Shown piece after piece: positions 10,613 to 20,027 of a stretch of 64,000 nt of DNA. The stretch is from contig JABHVW010000015.1 in NCBI GenBank assembly GCA_018658105.1, positions 47,209-111,208 of the forward strand. The letters are read 5' to 3'. How positions within the stretch are numbered: position 1 is the stretch's first letter; each line of letters begins with the position of its first letter. Under the pieces are notes generated by a model. That model made no database searches, was not told where the DNA came from, and saw nothing but the letters and a program-made list of their open reading frames with translations. Origin of the DNA: Candidatus Peregrinibacteria bacterium (GTDB lineage: Bacteria; Patescibacteriota; Gracilibacteria; UBA1369; 2-02-FULL-48-14). A program made the position numbers and the translations under genes.

Positions 10613-10833
10613 GGCTCCGAAAACGTTTCAGTTTTTATTCAGGACTTTCAAATTTTACTTTGATAAGCTTTTTGGTATCCGGGTTCTGGGGCTAGCAATT
10701 GGCTTGCACGACACCTTAGTCTCTTTTATTTTACTTGTTTTTCGCCTTTTTGGCAATACACATCAACTTCCCCTTGCCCTTATTGGCTGCTTTTCATAGA
10801 CTGTGGTGGCTTTGCGTTTAGGCGCGGCAATGC

Positions 10834-10925
10834 GGAGAGGTGGCTGAGTGGTCGAAAGCGGCACCCTGCTAAGGTGTTAGTCTGAGCAATCGGGCTCGAG
10901 GGTTCGAATCCCTCCCTCTCCGCCA
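10834..10925 (+). tRNA. tRNA-Ser (anticodon GCT), CCA encoded
   Basis: Acceptor GGAGAGG/CCTCTCC, long variable arm, GGTTCGAATCC T-loop, anticodon loop CTGCTAA. Confidence 0.95.
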
Positions 10926-11026
10926 GTTAATCATGAAGGGTAAGCTCGAGTATTTATGATATTTAATGGTGCTATTGACAAAATTAGAAAAGGTGCTAGA
11001 CTGTGCATATATTAATAAATACCCTC

Positions 11027-11725
11027 ATGCCAAAAGAATCAATAACAGGATCGAATGCACTTGTAAGCCTTACTAATGCTGTACCGAAAAATGTGACTCG
11101 TTTGGCAGCTGTTGCTGCTACTTTTACCGGTCTACTTGGTGGAGTTGCTTTCGCTGATCCAATTAAGCCAAGTGAAATGAGAAATGCTTGGCCTAAGCCT
11201 GAGGAGGTTCTTTTTTGCGAGAAAGAAGAAAATAAAAAACTCGATAAATGCCGTCCGGTTGGAAGAACCATGCCAACTGAAGCAAATATTATACATCGAG
11301 AAGGGGCCGTTGTGGCACCTGCACGAAGAACGCGAACTATAACGTATGGAAATTCGGAGCAATCAACGGCTGAAGCGCCTGAACCAAGCTCAGAAGCAGC
11401 TCCACGACCTGCGGCAGTTGCACCTGTGCGAAGAGTAACAACGCGACCTAAAAGGACTATTAGTGGTCCTGGGTCATCTGTGCAAGCAGTGGATGTAAGT
11501 GTTAAAACATTTAACCCGAAAAAAGAGTACTCTATGGAATGGTTGGTGCATTTATGCAAAGGTGATGGCTGCAACCTAAATGACGGATTTTCTGGCTTTG
11601 CACAGGGAAAAACTTGGCGTGAGTTTCAGAATTTTCTTACACAGAAAGGATACGGAGATTGTTTCAATGAAGTTTCTGCTGATCGAGTAAATGTTGTTGG
11701 ATGTACTTTAGAATACATGAAATAG
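11027..11725 (+). CDS. Secreted/membrane-anchored hypothetical protein, Cys-containing C-terminal domain
   Basis: Hydrophobic N-terminus, Pro/Ala linker, C-terminal HLCKGDGCNLNDGFSGFAQGKTWREFQNFL…DCFNEV…VVGCTLEYMK. Confidence 0.65.
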   Translation: MPKESITGSNALVSLTNAVPKNVTRLAAVAATFTGLLGGVAFADPIKPSEMRNAWPKPEEVLFCEKEENKKLDKCRPVGRTMPTEANIIHREGAVVAPARRTRTITYGNSEQSTAEAPEPSSEAAPRPAAVAPVRRVTTRPKRTISGPGSSVQAVDVSVKTFNPKKEYSMEWLVHLCKGDGCNLNDGFSGFAQGKTWREFQNFLTQKGYGDCFNEVSADRVNVVGCTLEYMK

Positions 11726-11812
11726 AGGTTGGTGAAGGGCAAGTGAAGGCTTTTTGACGTAGTTGATTAATATGCTAAAGTGAGCCTGTAATAAGCCCTT
11801 AACCAAGCTAAT

Positions 11813-12163
11813 ATGGGAGACCTAGATGGAATTAAAAGAGTAGCTGAGCCAGAATCTGCGACGAATGACAGAGACAGAGGAATTGCTGAAAGACTTGGAA
11901 GGTTATTGGCTGTAGAAGTCGCAAGTGTTACTGAGGCTATTAATGGAGTACATGGCAATCTTGATAGATTGGCACGCTCCCTTGACGGTGTTGAAGGCAC
12001 CATCGCTGACATTACATCTACATCAGAAAGGTCTAGACCTGCCAATCTTCATATTGAAGGTGGGCACTTGGGGAGTGACCGAGAACGATGGCAATCAAGT
12101 GGATGGAGCATGCAAGATGACAGGACTATTAACGCAACGGTCTACGATCCAGATGATTACTAA
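11813..12163 (+). CDS. Hypothetical protein
   Basis: ORF track, isolated between intergenic spacers; no recognised domain. Confidence 0.45.
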   Translation: MGDLDGIKRVAEPESATNDRDRGIAERLGRLLAVEVASVTEAINGVHGNLDRLARSLDGVEGTIADITSTSERSRPANLHIEGGHLGSDRERWQSSGWSMQDDRTINATVYDPDDY

Positions 12164-12254
12164 AACACTTCTAGTTTAAGCCAAATTTCTGTCAACTTGT
12201 AAAGCTTACAGAGGTGACGTAGAATACTGACAACGTCACTAACCCACCCTTTTT

Positions 12255-12668
12255 ATGGAAATTTACGTTAATTATATAGCAGTGATTCTTTCTGCTGTTG
12301 CAGCAATGATCATTGGATCAATTTGGTATTCGCCTTTAGTTTTTGGTAAAGCTTGGATGAAGCTTGCCGGAGTTAAGGAGCCAAAAAAAGATGAGGCAAA
12401 CAAGCAAATGCTGAAGGGCATGGGGCTTGGCCTTGTGACCATGCTAGTTATGGCATATGTACTTGCTCGATTCATGGACATTATGGTCGTGGTAGATAGC
12501 AATGGTGCGCTTGAAATGTCTCTATGGCTTTGGCTTGGATTCATGCTTCCTTTGACTCTTGGGTCTTTTCTGTGGGAAGGAAAAGATGTTAAATTGTCAT
12601 TTTTAAATGCAGCATACTGGCTTGTAACTCTTGAAGTTATGGCTTTGATTCTTGTGAACATGCTTTAG
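12255..12668 (+). CDS. DUF1761-like membrane protein
   Basis: IIGSIWYSPLVFGKAWMKL pattern and four hydrophobic segments. Confidence 0.75.
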   Translation: MEIYVNYIAVILSAVAAMIIGSIWYSPLVFGKAWMKLAGVKEPKKDEANKQMLKGMGLGLVTMLVMAYVLARFMDIMVVVDSNGALEMSLWLWLGFMLPLTLGSFLWEGKDVKLSFLNAAYWLVTLEVMALILVNML

Positions 12669-12805
12669 ATTTTTACGTGACCTGCCTCATCGGAGCGGGT
12701 GGCCCGGGAACACTTCGTTTCCTGCCCCGGCTTCTTCGGCAGTCACATAAAAATCAGTAAAGGCCTCGGAAACACTGCGCTTTCTACTCGACCCCCTTGA
12801 AAAAC

Positions 12806-13678
12806 CTAGAAGCCGCCGCTTGCGCCACCGCCGCCGAATCCTCCACCACCGAAGCCGCCAAATCCGCCTGAGCTTCCGCCGCCGTAGCGGCCTCCACCTG
12901 TTAAAAAGCCTGAACGATATTTTTTGCCGAGCTTTTTGTAGAAATATTTTGAGAGTATGAAGTCAATGAAAAGGCCGGCAAATGCTCCGATAGCTGCGCT
13001 GAATAAAGTGAAAGAGGCTACTAGCGCGATTGCTAGGCCGAAGAGGCCGCCGAGCCACCAGGCTTTTGTATCTGCGAGCCAGCTAAAGAAAAGCCAAACA
13101 AAGGGCATGAAAATGAAAAATAATGTTGCTAGTAAAGATAATTCATCTGGGTTTGACTGCGCTAATTCTTCAAGGTTAAATTCTTCGCCGCGAGCCAGAA
13201 TTTCTAGCTGAGCAATTCCTTCGAGCACCCCAGTGTTGTAGTCATCTTCTGCAAGATGTGGGGCGATTGAGTGGTTTAAAATTAGATTGGACTGAAGGTC
13301 TGTTATTGCGCCTTCGAGTCCGCGGCCAATTTCTAGCCGAATTAAGCGCTCATTTGGTGCGATTAGGAATACTACTCCATTATCGAACTCCTCTTGGCCA
13401 ACGCCCCAAGTACGGCCGATTTCTAGGGCAAATTTTTCTACGGGATAGCCTTGCAAGTCTGGGACTGTTACTACAACAATTTGTGTGCTGGTATCTGTCT
13501 GAAGAGTGCCAAGTTGAAGCTCCAGCTGTAATTCTGTTTCTACATCAAGGACTTCTGCTTGATCGAGGACGTAGCCGTTTGGTGCGGCTGGAACGATCAG
13601 TTCAGCAAAAGCAAGCGGGGCGAGCGCGGTTAGCGCGAGCCCCATGAGAATAATTTGAACTAATTTCTTTTTTAACAT
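12806..13678 (-). CDS. TPM domain protein (YgcG family) with Gly-rich tail
   Basis: NGYVLDQAEVL…TQIVVVTVPDLQGYPVEKFALEIGRTWGVGQEEFDNGVVFLIAPNERLIRLEIGRGLEGAITD. Confidence 0.85.
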   Translation of the reverse strand: MLKKKLVQIILMGLALTALAPLAFAELIVPAAPNGYVLDQAEVLDVETELQLELQLGTLQTDTSTQIVVVTVPDLQGYPVEKFALEIGRTWGVGQEEFDNGVVFLIAPNERLIRLEIGRGLEGAITDLQSNLILNHSIAPHLAEDDYNTGVLEGIAQLEILARGEEFNLEELAQSNPDELSLLATLFFIFMPFVWLFFSWLADTKAWWLGGLFGLAIALVASFTLFSAAIGAFAGLFIDFILSKYFYKKLGKKYRSGFLTGGGRYGGGSSGGFGGFGGGGFGGGGASGGF

Positions 13679-14274
13679 TAACGACTGAAATCAAATTCTA
13701 CTTCTGGTGCAATTTCTGAGCCTTCTTCTGACTCGAATAAAATGTGTTCATTGAAGCTAAACATTGCTGCAACAATATTTGTTGGCACTTGCCTCACTGA
13801 TTTGTTGTAATCTGTTACATCTGCATTGTAGTCATCTCTGGAAACAGAAACTCGATTTTCAGTTCCTTCAAGTTGAGCCTGAAGACTTAAAAAGTTTTCT
13901 GAAGATTTAAGGTCTGGATAATTTTCAACAGTCACTAGCAATCTTGAAATTGCTGAATCAAAAGAGGATGATGCCTCCATTTGCTCTGTAATTGTTGATG
14001 TGTCGTTTTGAGAACCCAACCAATTTGTTCTAGCTTCAGTAACTCCCATAAGCACAGAAGACTCAAAATCTGCAGAGCCTTGAACCGTTGCAATAAGCTG
14101 CGGGATTAAATCTGAGCGTCTTTGGTATTGAGTTTGAACCTCTGACCAACCAAGCTCTACCTCTGCATCTAGCCTGATCAAACTATTGTATTGGCCACCT
14201 AGCCAACCTGCTAAAGCTATGAGAAGTGCAATAATAATAAACCAAACTGGTACCTTGAGTCGTGATTTTGCCAT
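13678..14274 (-). CDS. lemA: LemA family protein
   Basis: N-terminal TM, LDAEVELGWSEVQTQYQRRSDLIPQLIATVQG; directly upstream of the TPM gene. Confidence 0.9.
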   Translation of the reverse strand: MAKSRLKVPVWFIIIALLIALAGWLGGQYNSLIRLDAEVELGWSEVQTQYQRRSDLIPQLIATVQGSADFESSVLMGVTEARTNWLGSQNDTSTITEQMEASSSFDSAISRLLVTVENYPDLKSSENFLSLQAQLEGTENRVSVSRDDYNADVTDYNKSVRQVPTNIVAAMFSFNEHILFESEEGSEIAPEVEFDFSR

Positions 14275-14510
14275 AGTGGAAAGTTAAAGTGTGCACATGT
14301 TAACGCAAGAACTTGAAAAATTCCATTGAAATCCGCGGCGTGTAGCGTTAGGCTGTTCGAGCCCTATTAAAATGGGTATTCACCAATAAAATATGAATCT
14401 TTTCCGTTCTCACATCGTTGATGCTCCTCGAAGTAGCAATTTGCTACTCCCTTGTCGCACCGCCTTGTTTGAACGAAAAATCTTCTATTTTTTATAAGGT
14501 TCAGCCCTTT

Positions 14511-16274
14511 TCAACAGGGCTCCTTAGCTGCGGAGAGATGGCAGAGTGGTCGAATGCGATAGTCTTGAAAACTATTAGGCTGGCAACGGTCTCCAGGGTT
14601 CGAATCCCTGTCTCTCCGCCATCGAAGACGAATTGAGTCCAAAGCAGCACTTTGCCCGCTTTGGCATGCCCTTTCCGCTGGTTCTAAGCTAAGGTATTCT
14701 TTTTCAAGCTCTTTGTACCCTTCATCAATCGGTATGAGCCACTCATGAGGCTGCATTTTCAGCTTTCTGTCGCGGATGAGGAAGATTGAACCGAAGCCTT
14801 GGAGGATGGTTCTACGCCCTTCAAAGTCTTCCCGTGCGTAGTTTTGTGCTGCATAGGTGATGAAGTCGAAGGTCTTTTCTGTGAGTTCTAGCCAGTTCTC
14901 CGCCCTGTTATGTGTGTCTCCCAGCTCTTCTTTCAGCTTGGTGAGATTTTTCTGCAACTTCTTCTTTTCACGCAAGTATTCTTTGTCGTCTACAAGATGG
15001 CGGTAGCGCATCTGCGTTAGACTGTCGATTTCTTTCTGGGTAGTAAGTACGGCACGGGATTGCATCTCGTGTATCTTGCTACGTTGCTGGATTTCACTAT
15101 CGTTGGACTTATTTAGCATTTCAATCGCCCACTCTTTGAACTGTGGGAGAATCGTGTAGCTTGCCATTTCAGTTGCCATTGCCTTCTTCAGTTCACGTTC
15201 TTCAATAGACCTCTGCTTGCAGTTCGCATCCTTTTTGTTGTGGGTACAATGATAGAAGGTGTACTCCTTGATTTCGCCCGTGCTCTTGATGGTTTTCTTT
15301 TTATGTTGAGCCGTAACATTCCCTGCGCACTCTCCACAAGTGAGAAGTGGCTTAAAGCAGAAGTCGTACTTCTTGGCTCGTGGATTGCCTTTTTTGCCAA
15401 GCATTCTTTGCACCCTGTCGTATTCCTCAAGTGTGACCATTGGCGTGTGTGTGCCTTTGGTCCATGTGCCGTCTTGTTGCTTAATTAAGCCCGCATAAAA
15501 TTCGTTGCTGAACATACGATAGATGCCACTTCGACTAAGAGGTTTGTCACCTGTCTTCAGCGTTTTACGTGTTCGGTAGCCCCATTCGTCATTGAGCTTT
15601 TTTAGGATTTGTGGCGGTGTGTAGCTGCCTGTGAGCATCAAGTCCCAGCACTTCCGCAGTACAGTAAAGCGCTTCTTGTCTACCTTGATTGTTTTCATCC
15701 CCTTTGGACTGATGTAGTCATTAAGCCAGCCTTGAGCAGTTCGATTAGGACGGATTCCTATTGTGAGTTTGTCGTTTAGCCCGCGCTTCACATCCTTGCT
15801 TAGCTTGGAAGAAGAGTACTGCGATTGCGAGAGTGCCATCTGGAGCATCATGATTCCCTCGGGAGAATTGTCGAAGTTGTATGAACCAAACTTCAAGTCC
15901 TTTATGACTCCTGTACGAACCAGATAGGTGATTGTGGCTGCATCAATTTCGTTACGAGAAAGTCTGTCTGGATGCCACGCTATAATTCCGTCTGCTTCAC
16001 CCGCTCGAATGCGCTCAATCATATCTAGGAAGACGGTTCGCTCGTATGGCTTGAAGGCACTTTTACTTTCTTCCAAAACATCAACAACCTTCAAGTCTGG
16101 GAATAAGCTTGCAGCTCTCTCTTTCTGTGATCCGATAGAAAGGATTTGTCTTGTTTCATCCTCCTCAGACTTTCGAACGTAGAGGAAGTATTTGTAGTTT
16201 GGATTGATTTCTTGCATGAGTCTTTGATTAGCCACCCAAATAGGACGGTCCTGAATCGTCCAACTCATGCGCAA
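14511..16274 (-). CDS. Large serine recombinase (resolvase + recombinase + zinc ribbon); C-terminal part translated from antisense of tRNA-Ser
   Basis: YFLYVRKSEEDETRQILSIGSQ, GIIAWHPDRLSRNEIDA, CGECAGNVTAQHKKK…YHCTHNKKDANC; tail RWRRDRDSNPGDRCQPNSF is antisense tRNA. Confidence 0.92.
   Translation of the reverse strand: MRMSWTIQDRPIWVANQRLMQEINPNYKYFLYVRKSEEDETRQILSIGSQKERAASLFPDLKVVDVLEESKSAFKPYERTVFLDMIERIRAGEADGIIAWHPDRLSRNEIDAATITYLVRTGVIKDLKFGSYNFDNSPEGIMMLQMALSQSQYSSSKLSKDVKRGLNDKLTIGIRPNRTAQGWLNDYISPKGMKTIKVDKKRFTVLRKCWDLMLTGSYTPPQILKKLNDEWGYRTRKTLKTGDKPLSRSGIYRMFSNEFYAGLIKQQDGTWTKGTHTPMVTLEEYDRVQRMLGKKGNPRAKKYDFCFKPLLTCGECAGNVTAQHKKKTIKSTGEIKEYTFYHCTHNKKDANCKQRSIEERELKKAMATEMASYTILPQFKEWAIEMLNKSNDSEIQQRSKIHEMQSRAVLTTQKEIDSLTQMRYRHLVDDKEYLREKKKLQKNLTKLKEELGDTHNRAENWLELTEKTFDFITYAAQNYAREDFEGRRTILQGFGSIFLIRDRKLKMQPHEWLIPIDEGYKELEKEYLSLEPAERACQSGQSAALDSIRLRWRRDRDSNPGDRCQPNSFQDYRIRPLCHLSAAKEPC
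14532..14621 (+). tRNA. tRNA-Ser (anticodon TGA), CCA encoded; integration target of element 1
   Basis: GGAGAGA/TCTCTCC acceptor, CTTGAAA anticodon loop, variable arm, GGTTCGAATCC. Confidence 0.95.
14612..14621 (+). repeat. Attachment core (tRNA side), element 1
   Basis: CTCTCCGCCA, duplicated at 26111..26120. Confidence 0.75.
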
Positions 16275-16381
16275 ACATGATTTTGGCAGAACCGCCCATG
16301 ATTGGGCGAAACGCTAAACAAAGTTTGCGACGAATTCGAGCTGGACGATTGCTTGAATTATATAGGATTTTTGATGAAAAG

Positions 16382-17515
16382 CTATAGCGATTCGCCCTCC
16401 TTACTCTCCTTTATGGCTTCTGCAAGGGCTTGCTTCATTTCTTCTTTACTGAAACCATACTTGCCCTCCACCTCCTTCTCTCCAACCTTGATGTTTTTCA
16501 CGATCTCAATTTGTCGTTCTTCCTGAATATGCCCGTATCCGTATGAGCCAAAGGTAGTTCCCGTATTCTCATGCCCGAGATTTTGGCTGATTGCTTTCTT
16601 CTCTTCCTCTGTAAGGCGAGTTTTGGCAAACTCTTTGACTACTAAGTGCCTAAAAGTGTGAGGGTGGTAGTACGGTACTTCGGCATTCAGGAAATGCTTC
16701 TGGAAAATCTTACGGACCGAATTGGAGCTTGCCCAGAAGAGGGGTTCAACTTCACCAGTATTGTAGTAAGAAATGTTCTCCTTACCGTTCTCGATTATGG
16801 ATTGTGGGAAGATTGGATCATCGGCTTTGAAGCCTTTTTTCCTTTCAAGGTACTTGTACCAGTCGAGGAAGTAGTGAATGGCTTGCTCGTACTCGATTGG
16901 AAAGAAGGTAGTAACGATGCGCTTGGAGAACTTGGTCTTCACGCCAAACTTTGGGTTCTGGTCCACCGTCAGCGTGTCAGGCTCAAATGCTTTCATGGGC
17001 AGACTGTAAATGGCGGATATGCGTGCTCCAGTAAGTAAAGTGAAGCAAAGGAGCGCACGGTCACGTTGATCTACCTCCGTTTGTACATCAATGGATTCAA
17101 TGACTTTGATAACATCTTCAAGCGGCGGAATCTTCCGCTTGTTGGGCTGAATTGCTATGCGTGTTTCCTTCTTGGAAAGCGAGAGAAACTCCACAACTGT
17201 AGGATTGATTTTGGATTTGTAATGAGGCTGCATTGAGAGCCACTCGAAGAATAGTCTAAGCCGACGTAAAACGTGATAGCGATACACAAGTGAAAGAGCT
17301 TCTCCCTTGCGGTTAGTACGGTTCTTGAGCCAATCCTTGAAAGCTCTTACCTGTTGCTTCCCGAAGCCTGCGAAGGCTTTGTTGTCGTTGGACTCTTGCC
17401 ATAGAAGTACAGCACGTTCGTGAGCATCCACGGAATTGTTGGCGAATCCTTTGACCTCTTTGAGGTAGAGGAAGAATTGCTTCTTCATTACCTCGTTCTG
17501 GAATGATTTTTTCAT
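16382..17515 (-). CDS. Tyrosine recombinase/phage integrase (the track start at 17629 is an alternative)
   Basis: TLLTGARISAIYSLP…HPHTFRHLVVKEFAKTRL…LGHENTGTTFGSYGYGH (R…HxxR…H/Y layout). Confidence 0.85.
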   Translation of the reverse strand: MKKSFQNEVMKKQFFLYLKEVKGFANNSVDAHERAVLLWQESNDNKAFAGFGKQQVRAFKDWLKNRTNRKGEALSLVYRYHVLRRLRLFFEWLSMQPHYKSKINPTVVEFLSLSKKETRIAIQPNKRKIPPLEDVIKVIESIDVQTEVDQRDRALLCFTLLTGARISAIYSLPMKAFEPDTLTVDQNPKFGVKTKFSKRIVTTFFPIEYEQAIHYFLDWYKYLERKKGFKADDPIFPQSIIENGKENISYYNTGEVEPLFWASSNSVRKIFQKHFLNAEVPYYHPHTFRHLVVKEFAKTRLTEEEKKAISQNLGHENTGTTFGSYGYGHIQEERQIEIVKNIKVGEKEVEGKYGFSKEEMKQALAEAIKESKEGESL

Positions 17516-17600
17516 TGTAGAAAATGTTAATTGGCTAAAGTGTTGATTTGGGACATTTAGATGAGAGTGAATAGAATCACTTAATCCTTTTTGACGCCCT

Positions 17601-17978
17601 CTAAAGTAGTCGTGCGATTTTACCGCCACACTCTTTACATTTCGCGTAAAGTATTTCCTGATCTCTATTCAGCTTGCCGATCTTTTTACCTGTTTTTTCG
17701 ACCTTTTGAGTGCCGTGTTTACCTTCAACTGGCTTCCTACACACAAGGCAGTAGTATTCGTTTGGGCGGAGCTTCACTTGAGTTGCTTCACGCTTTGCCT
17801 TGATGAAGGCTTTCAGGTCCTTGCCCATGATGAGGCGAGGCTTTTGCTTGGGGTCGAGGAGGGACAAGCCACCCTTAATCCAGCGAAATATGGTCTTTCG
17901 ATTGACCTCCAGTAATGCACTTGCCTCCTTTGGTGTATACGCAGACTTGGACCGAATTTTTGATAGATTGTATTTCAT
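17601..17978 (-). CDS. HTH (excisionase/MerR-like) protein with C-terminal zinc ribbon
   Basis: AYTPKEASALLEVNRKTIFRWIKGG…; CxxC…CxxC at the C-terminus (CLVCRKP…CKECGGK). Confidence 0.75.
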   Translation of the reverse strand: MKYNLSKIRSKSAYTPKEASALLEVNRKTIFRWIKGGLSLLDPKQKPRLIMGKDLKAFIKAKREATQVKLRPNEYYCLVCRKPVEGKHGTQKVEKTGKKIGKLNRDQEILYAKCKECGGKIARLL

Positions 17979-18169
17979 GATTGATTCGGATTAAGATCTA
18001 GCATTGAGAGTTGACCCTTGGAGGGCTTAGGCAGGGGACGGTAGACGAGCCTCATCATCCCGAGCAGTTTCAAGGCTTTTTCATGTGCCTCTTCCTGACT
18101 TATCTCGGTTTGAAAGCTGTCTTTCCATAGCTGCCTAAACTGCTCCAAATCTTGTGGTTCGATCTTCAT
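17975..18169 (-). CDS. Small conserved element protein (start MKIEPQDLEQFRQLWKDSF)
   Basis: ATGA overlaps with both neighbours; similar to 24472..24627. Confidence 0.7.
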   Translation of the reverse strand: MKIEPQDLEQFRQLWKDSFQTEISQEEAHEKALKLLGMMRLVYRPLPKPSKGQLSMLDLNPNQS

Positions 18170-18420
18170 CTCGTTTGGTCGGGTGATTGAGGCAAACACT
18201 CTTTATAGGTGTTCAGTAAAGCCCTTGCGTTAAGGAAGAGCTTGTCTTCCCAGTAGAGTTCGACCGACTCTAGCAGTTTCTTTGAACCGTGGAAGGTGAA
18301 GTAGACCTTCTCCGAGTTGGCATGGGAGCAACTTTGAAGTCTGAATTCCTTGACGATGAGCGCGCTTGCGAGTGCTCGATCATGGGTTATAAAGGGTAGG
18401 TTGTAGTTTGGTGCTGACAT
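18166..18420 (-). CDS. DUF5659-like small protein (copy 1)
   Basis: ALASALIVKEFRLQSC…KVYFTFHGSKKLLESVELYWEDKLFLNARALLN pattern. Confidence 0.6.
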   Translation of the reverse strand: MSAPNYNLPFITHDRALASALIVKEFRLQSCSHANSEKVYFTFHGSKKLLESVELYWEDKLFLNARALLNTYKECLPQSPDQTR

Positions 18421-18431
18421 AGCATTTTGGG

Positions 18432-18665
18432 TTAGAAGTCTGAATGTAATCGTGATTTAAGAAGCTTCTGTTGCATTAGAAACTTACGAGGTTCGACCCG
18501 TAGGTCGCCTCGCCAAAAAGCGGCGATAGCTTCATCCAGCTTTTTGTTCTGTTCAAAACAGAACTCAACACGATTTGGATTGTTTCTATCAATGCGGGTG
18601 CATGTAAAATTCAGGTAGCTCAAAACGAGAATGAGTCCCCAGTCAGAAGTTGAAAGTTCTTGCAT
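18432..18665 (-). CDS. DUF5659-like small protein (copy 2)
   Basis: LILVLSYLNFTCTRIDRNNPNRVEFCFEQNKKLDEAIAAFWRGDLRVEPRKFL, similar layout to copy 1. Confidence 0.6.
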   Translation of the reverse strand: MQELSTSDWGLILVLSYLNFTCTRIDRNNPNRVEFCFEQNKKLDEAIAAFWRGDLRVEPRKFLMQQKLLKSRLHSDF

Positions 18666-18778
18666 TTTTCATTTATTAAATTCTAGTAGCTTAATTTTGA
18701 ATCTTTCAAATACTTAAAAAAGCCCTATTTCTAGGACTTTTTATGCTTTATTTTGGCTTATTTGCCACTTATTTTGAC

Positions 18779-19933
18779 TTATTTGAACCTAAAAGCTGTA
18801 ACTGCAATTTCATCGCCCTGTAAATCAAAAAACTTTTCTGATTCAGGAAAGCCAAACCAGCCACGTAAACTTCTTCTAAAGTTACCCATGTTTTTCTTTA
18901 ATTTGCGTCTATCTTGGTCTAGTCTCAAATCATATCCCAAATCAGAAACTTTAACTTTAACATGTTGGCGAGCCTTTTTTAGTAGCTGCAATGGAAAACC
19001 ACTTTTCAGATGGTGAGATTTCTCTTCATAATGAACTGACCCATTTTTGTCGAAAACTATCAATTTGTCTGCATTTTTAATCTGGTAGAACCTGTTTTTG
19101 ACTTTCTCCATATCTACTGCCCAAGGCACATCTCCATCGAAAACACCTGAAAAATCTTCAAAGATTTTGATCCTGAAATAAGGCTCTTCTATGTATTTGG
19201 GTAGTGAGAAATCTAAAACTTCTATTACCTCGATTGCTTCCAAAAAAAACACTACAGAAATAAAATCTGCTTCGTCAGAAGCTAACCACTCAACCCTCAA
19301 ATCTTTATGAGAATACTTGGACATCAAGCCTGATAAGGTCACCAAAAATGAAGAGAGTTGTTCTTTAGGCTGTAAGATATTTTTGTACTTCCAACTTGAA
19401 CGCCTAAGTTCATCGTTCATCCATTTTTCAAGGTAATCATTGAAGTACATTTGAATCTTATCTTGGTCGATTTGTAAAAAATATCTGTATTCAAAACTAG
19501 GACGACCTCCCTCTTCTATTCCATCTCGATGATCCAAATCGTAAAAAATAATAACTTCTTCCTCTTTTTTTATGACTGACTCGGGAGAGTAATCGAATGT
19601 TTCCTCAATAGATGAGTACTCAACATCTCTTGTTTCGTTATCGCTGATTATCAGCTCCCACTTTTCGACAACCAAGCGTTTAACAAGGTTATACTTCAAA
19701 CAGGTTTGCAGGTGGTCGTCAGCCTTCTTTTGCTCATCAAAATCATCCTCTTCTACAAAATGACCCCAATATGTTATTTCTGCATCAGAACTGGAAGGAG
19801 AGTCTTCTGGTGCAAGTACAGCACTTGTTTTCAACCTTCCCATTACATTCCACAGGAACAGTAGTCTTTCGCCGTCTCCAAAGGAATAGGCTATTTTAGG
19901 CTTTTTGAGCGAAGAAGTCATATACATATACAT
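18779..19933 (-). CDS. Hypothetical protein, 384 aa
   Basis: Long ORF in element 1 cargo; no recognised motif. Confidence 0.7.
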   Translation of the reverse strand: MYMYMTSSLKKPKIAYSFGDGERLLFLWNVMGRLKTSAVLAPEDSPSSSDAEITYWGHFVEEDDFDEQKKADDHLQTCLKYNLVKRLVVEKWELIISDNETRDVEYSSIEETFDYSPESVIKKEEEVIIFYDLDHRDGIEEGGRPSFEYRYFLQIDQDKIQMYFNDYLEKWMNDELRRSSWKYKNILQPKEQLSSFLVTLSGLMSKYSHKDLRVEWLASDEADFISVVFFLEAIEVIEVLDFSLPKYIEEPYFRIKIFEDFSGVFDGDVPWAVDMEKVKNRFYQIKNADKLIVFDKNGSVHYEEKSHHLKSGFPLQLLKKARQHVKVKVSDLGYDLRLDQDRRKLKKNMGNFRRSLRGWFGFPESEKFFDLQGDEIAVTAFRFK

Positions 19934-20027
19934 CTATTTGCAGGCATTTTACACGAAAAAGCGAACTGCTGCTGGATGGAACAATACAAATGTTTCCTTG
20001 TTGGCAACAAAATGTTAGAATCCCTGC

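Noticed and set aside
10455-10799. 114-aa ORF downstream of argS
   Set aside because: Lies across duplicated intergenic hairpins and has no plausible protein signature.
14511-14621. RWRRDRDSNPGDRCQ… as a genuine conserved recombinase domain
   Set aside because: It is antisense translation of tRNA-Ser; kept only as an integration-state observation.
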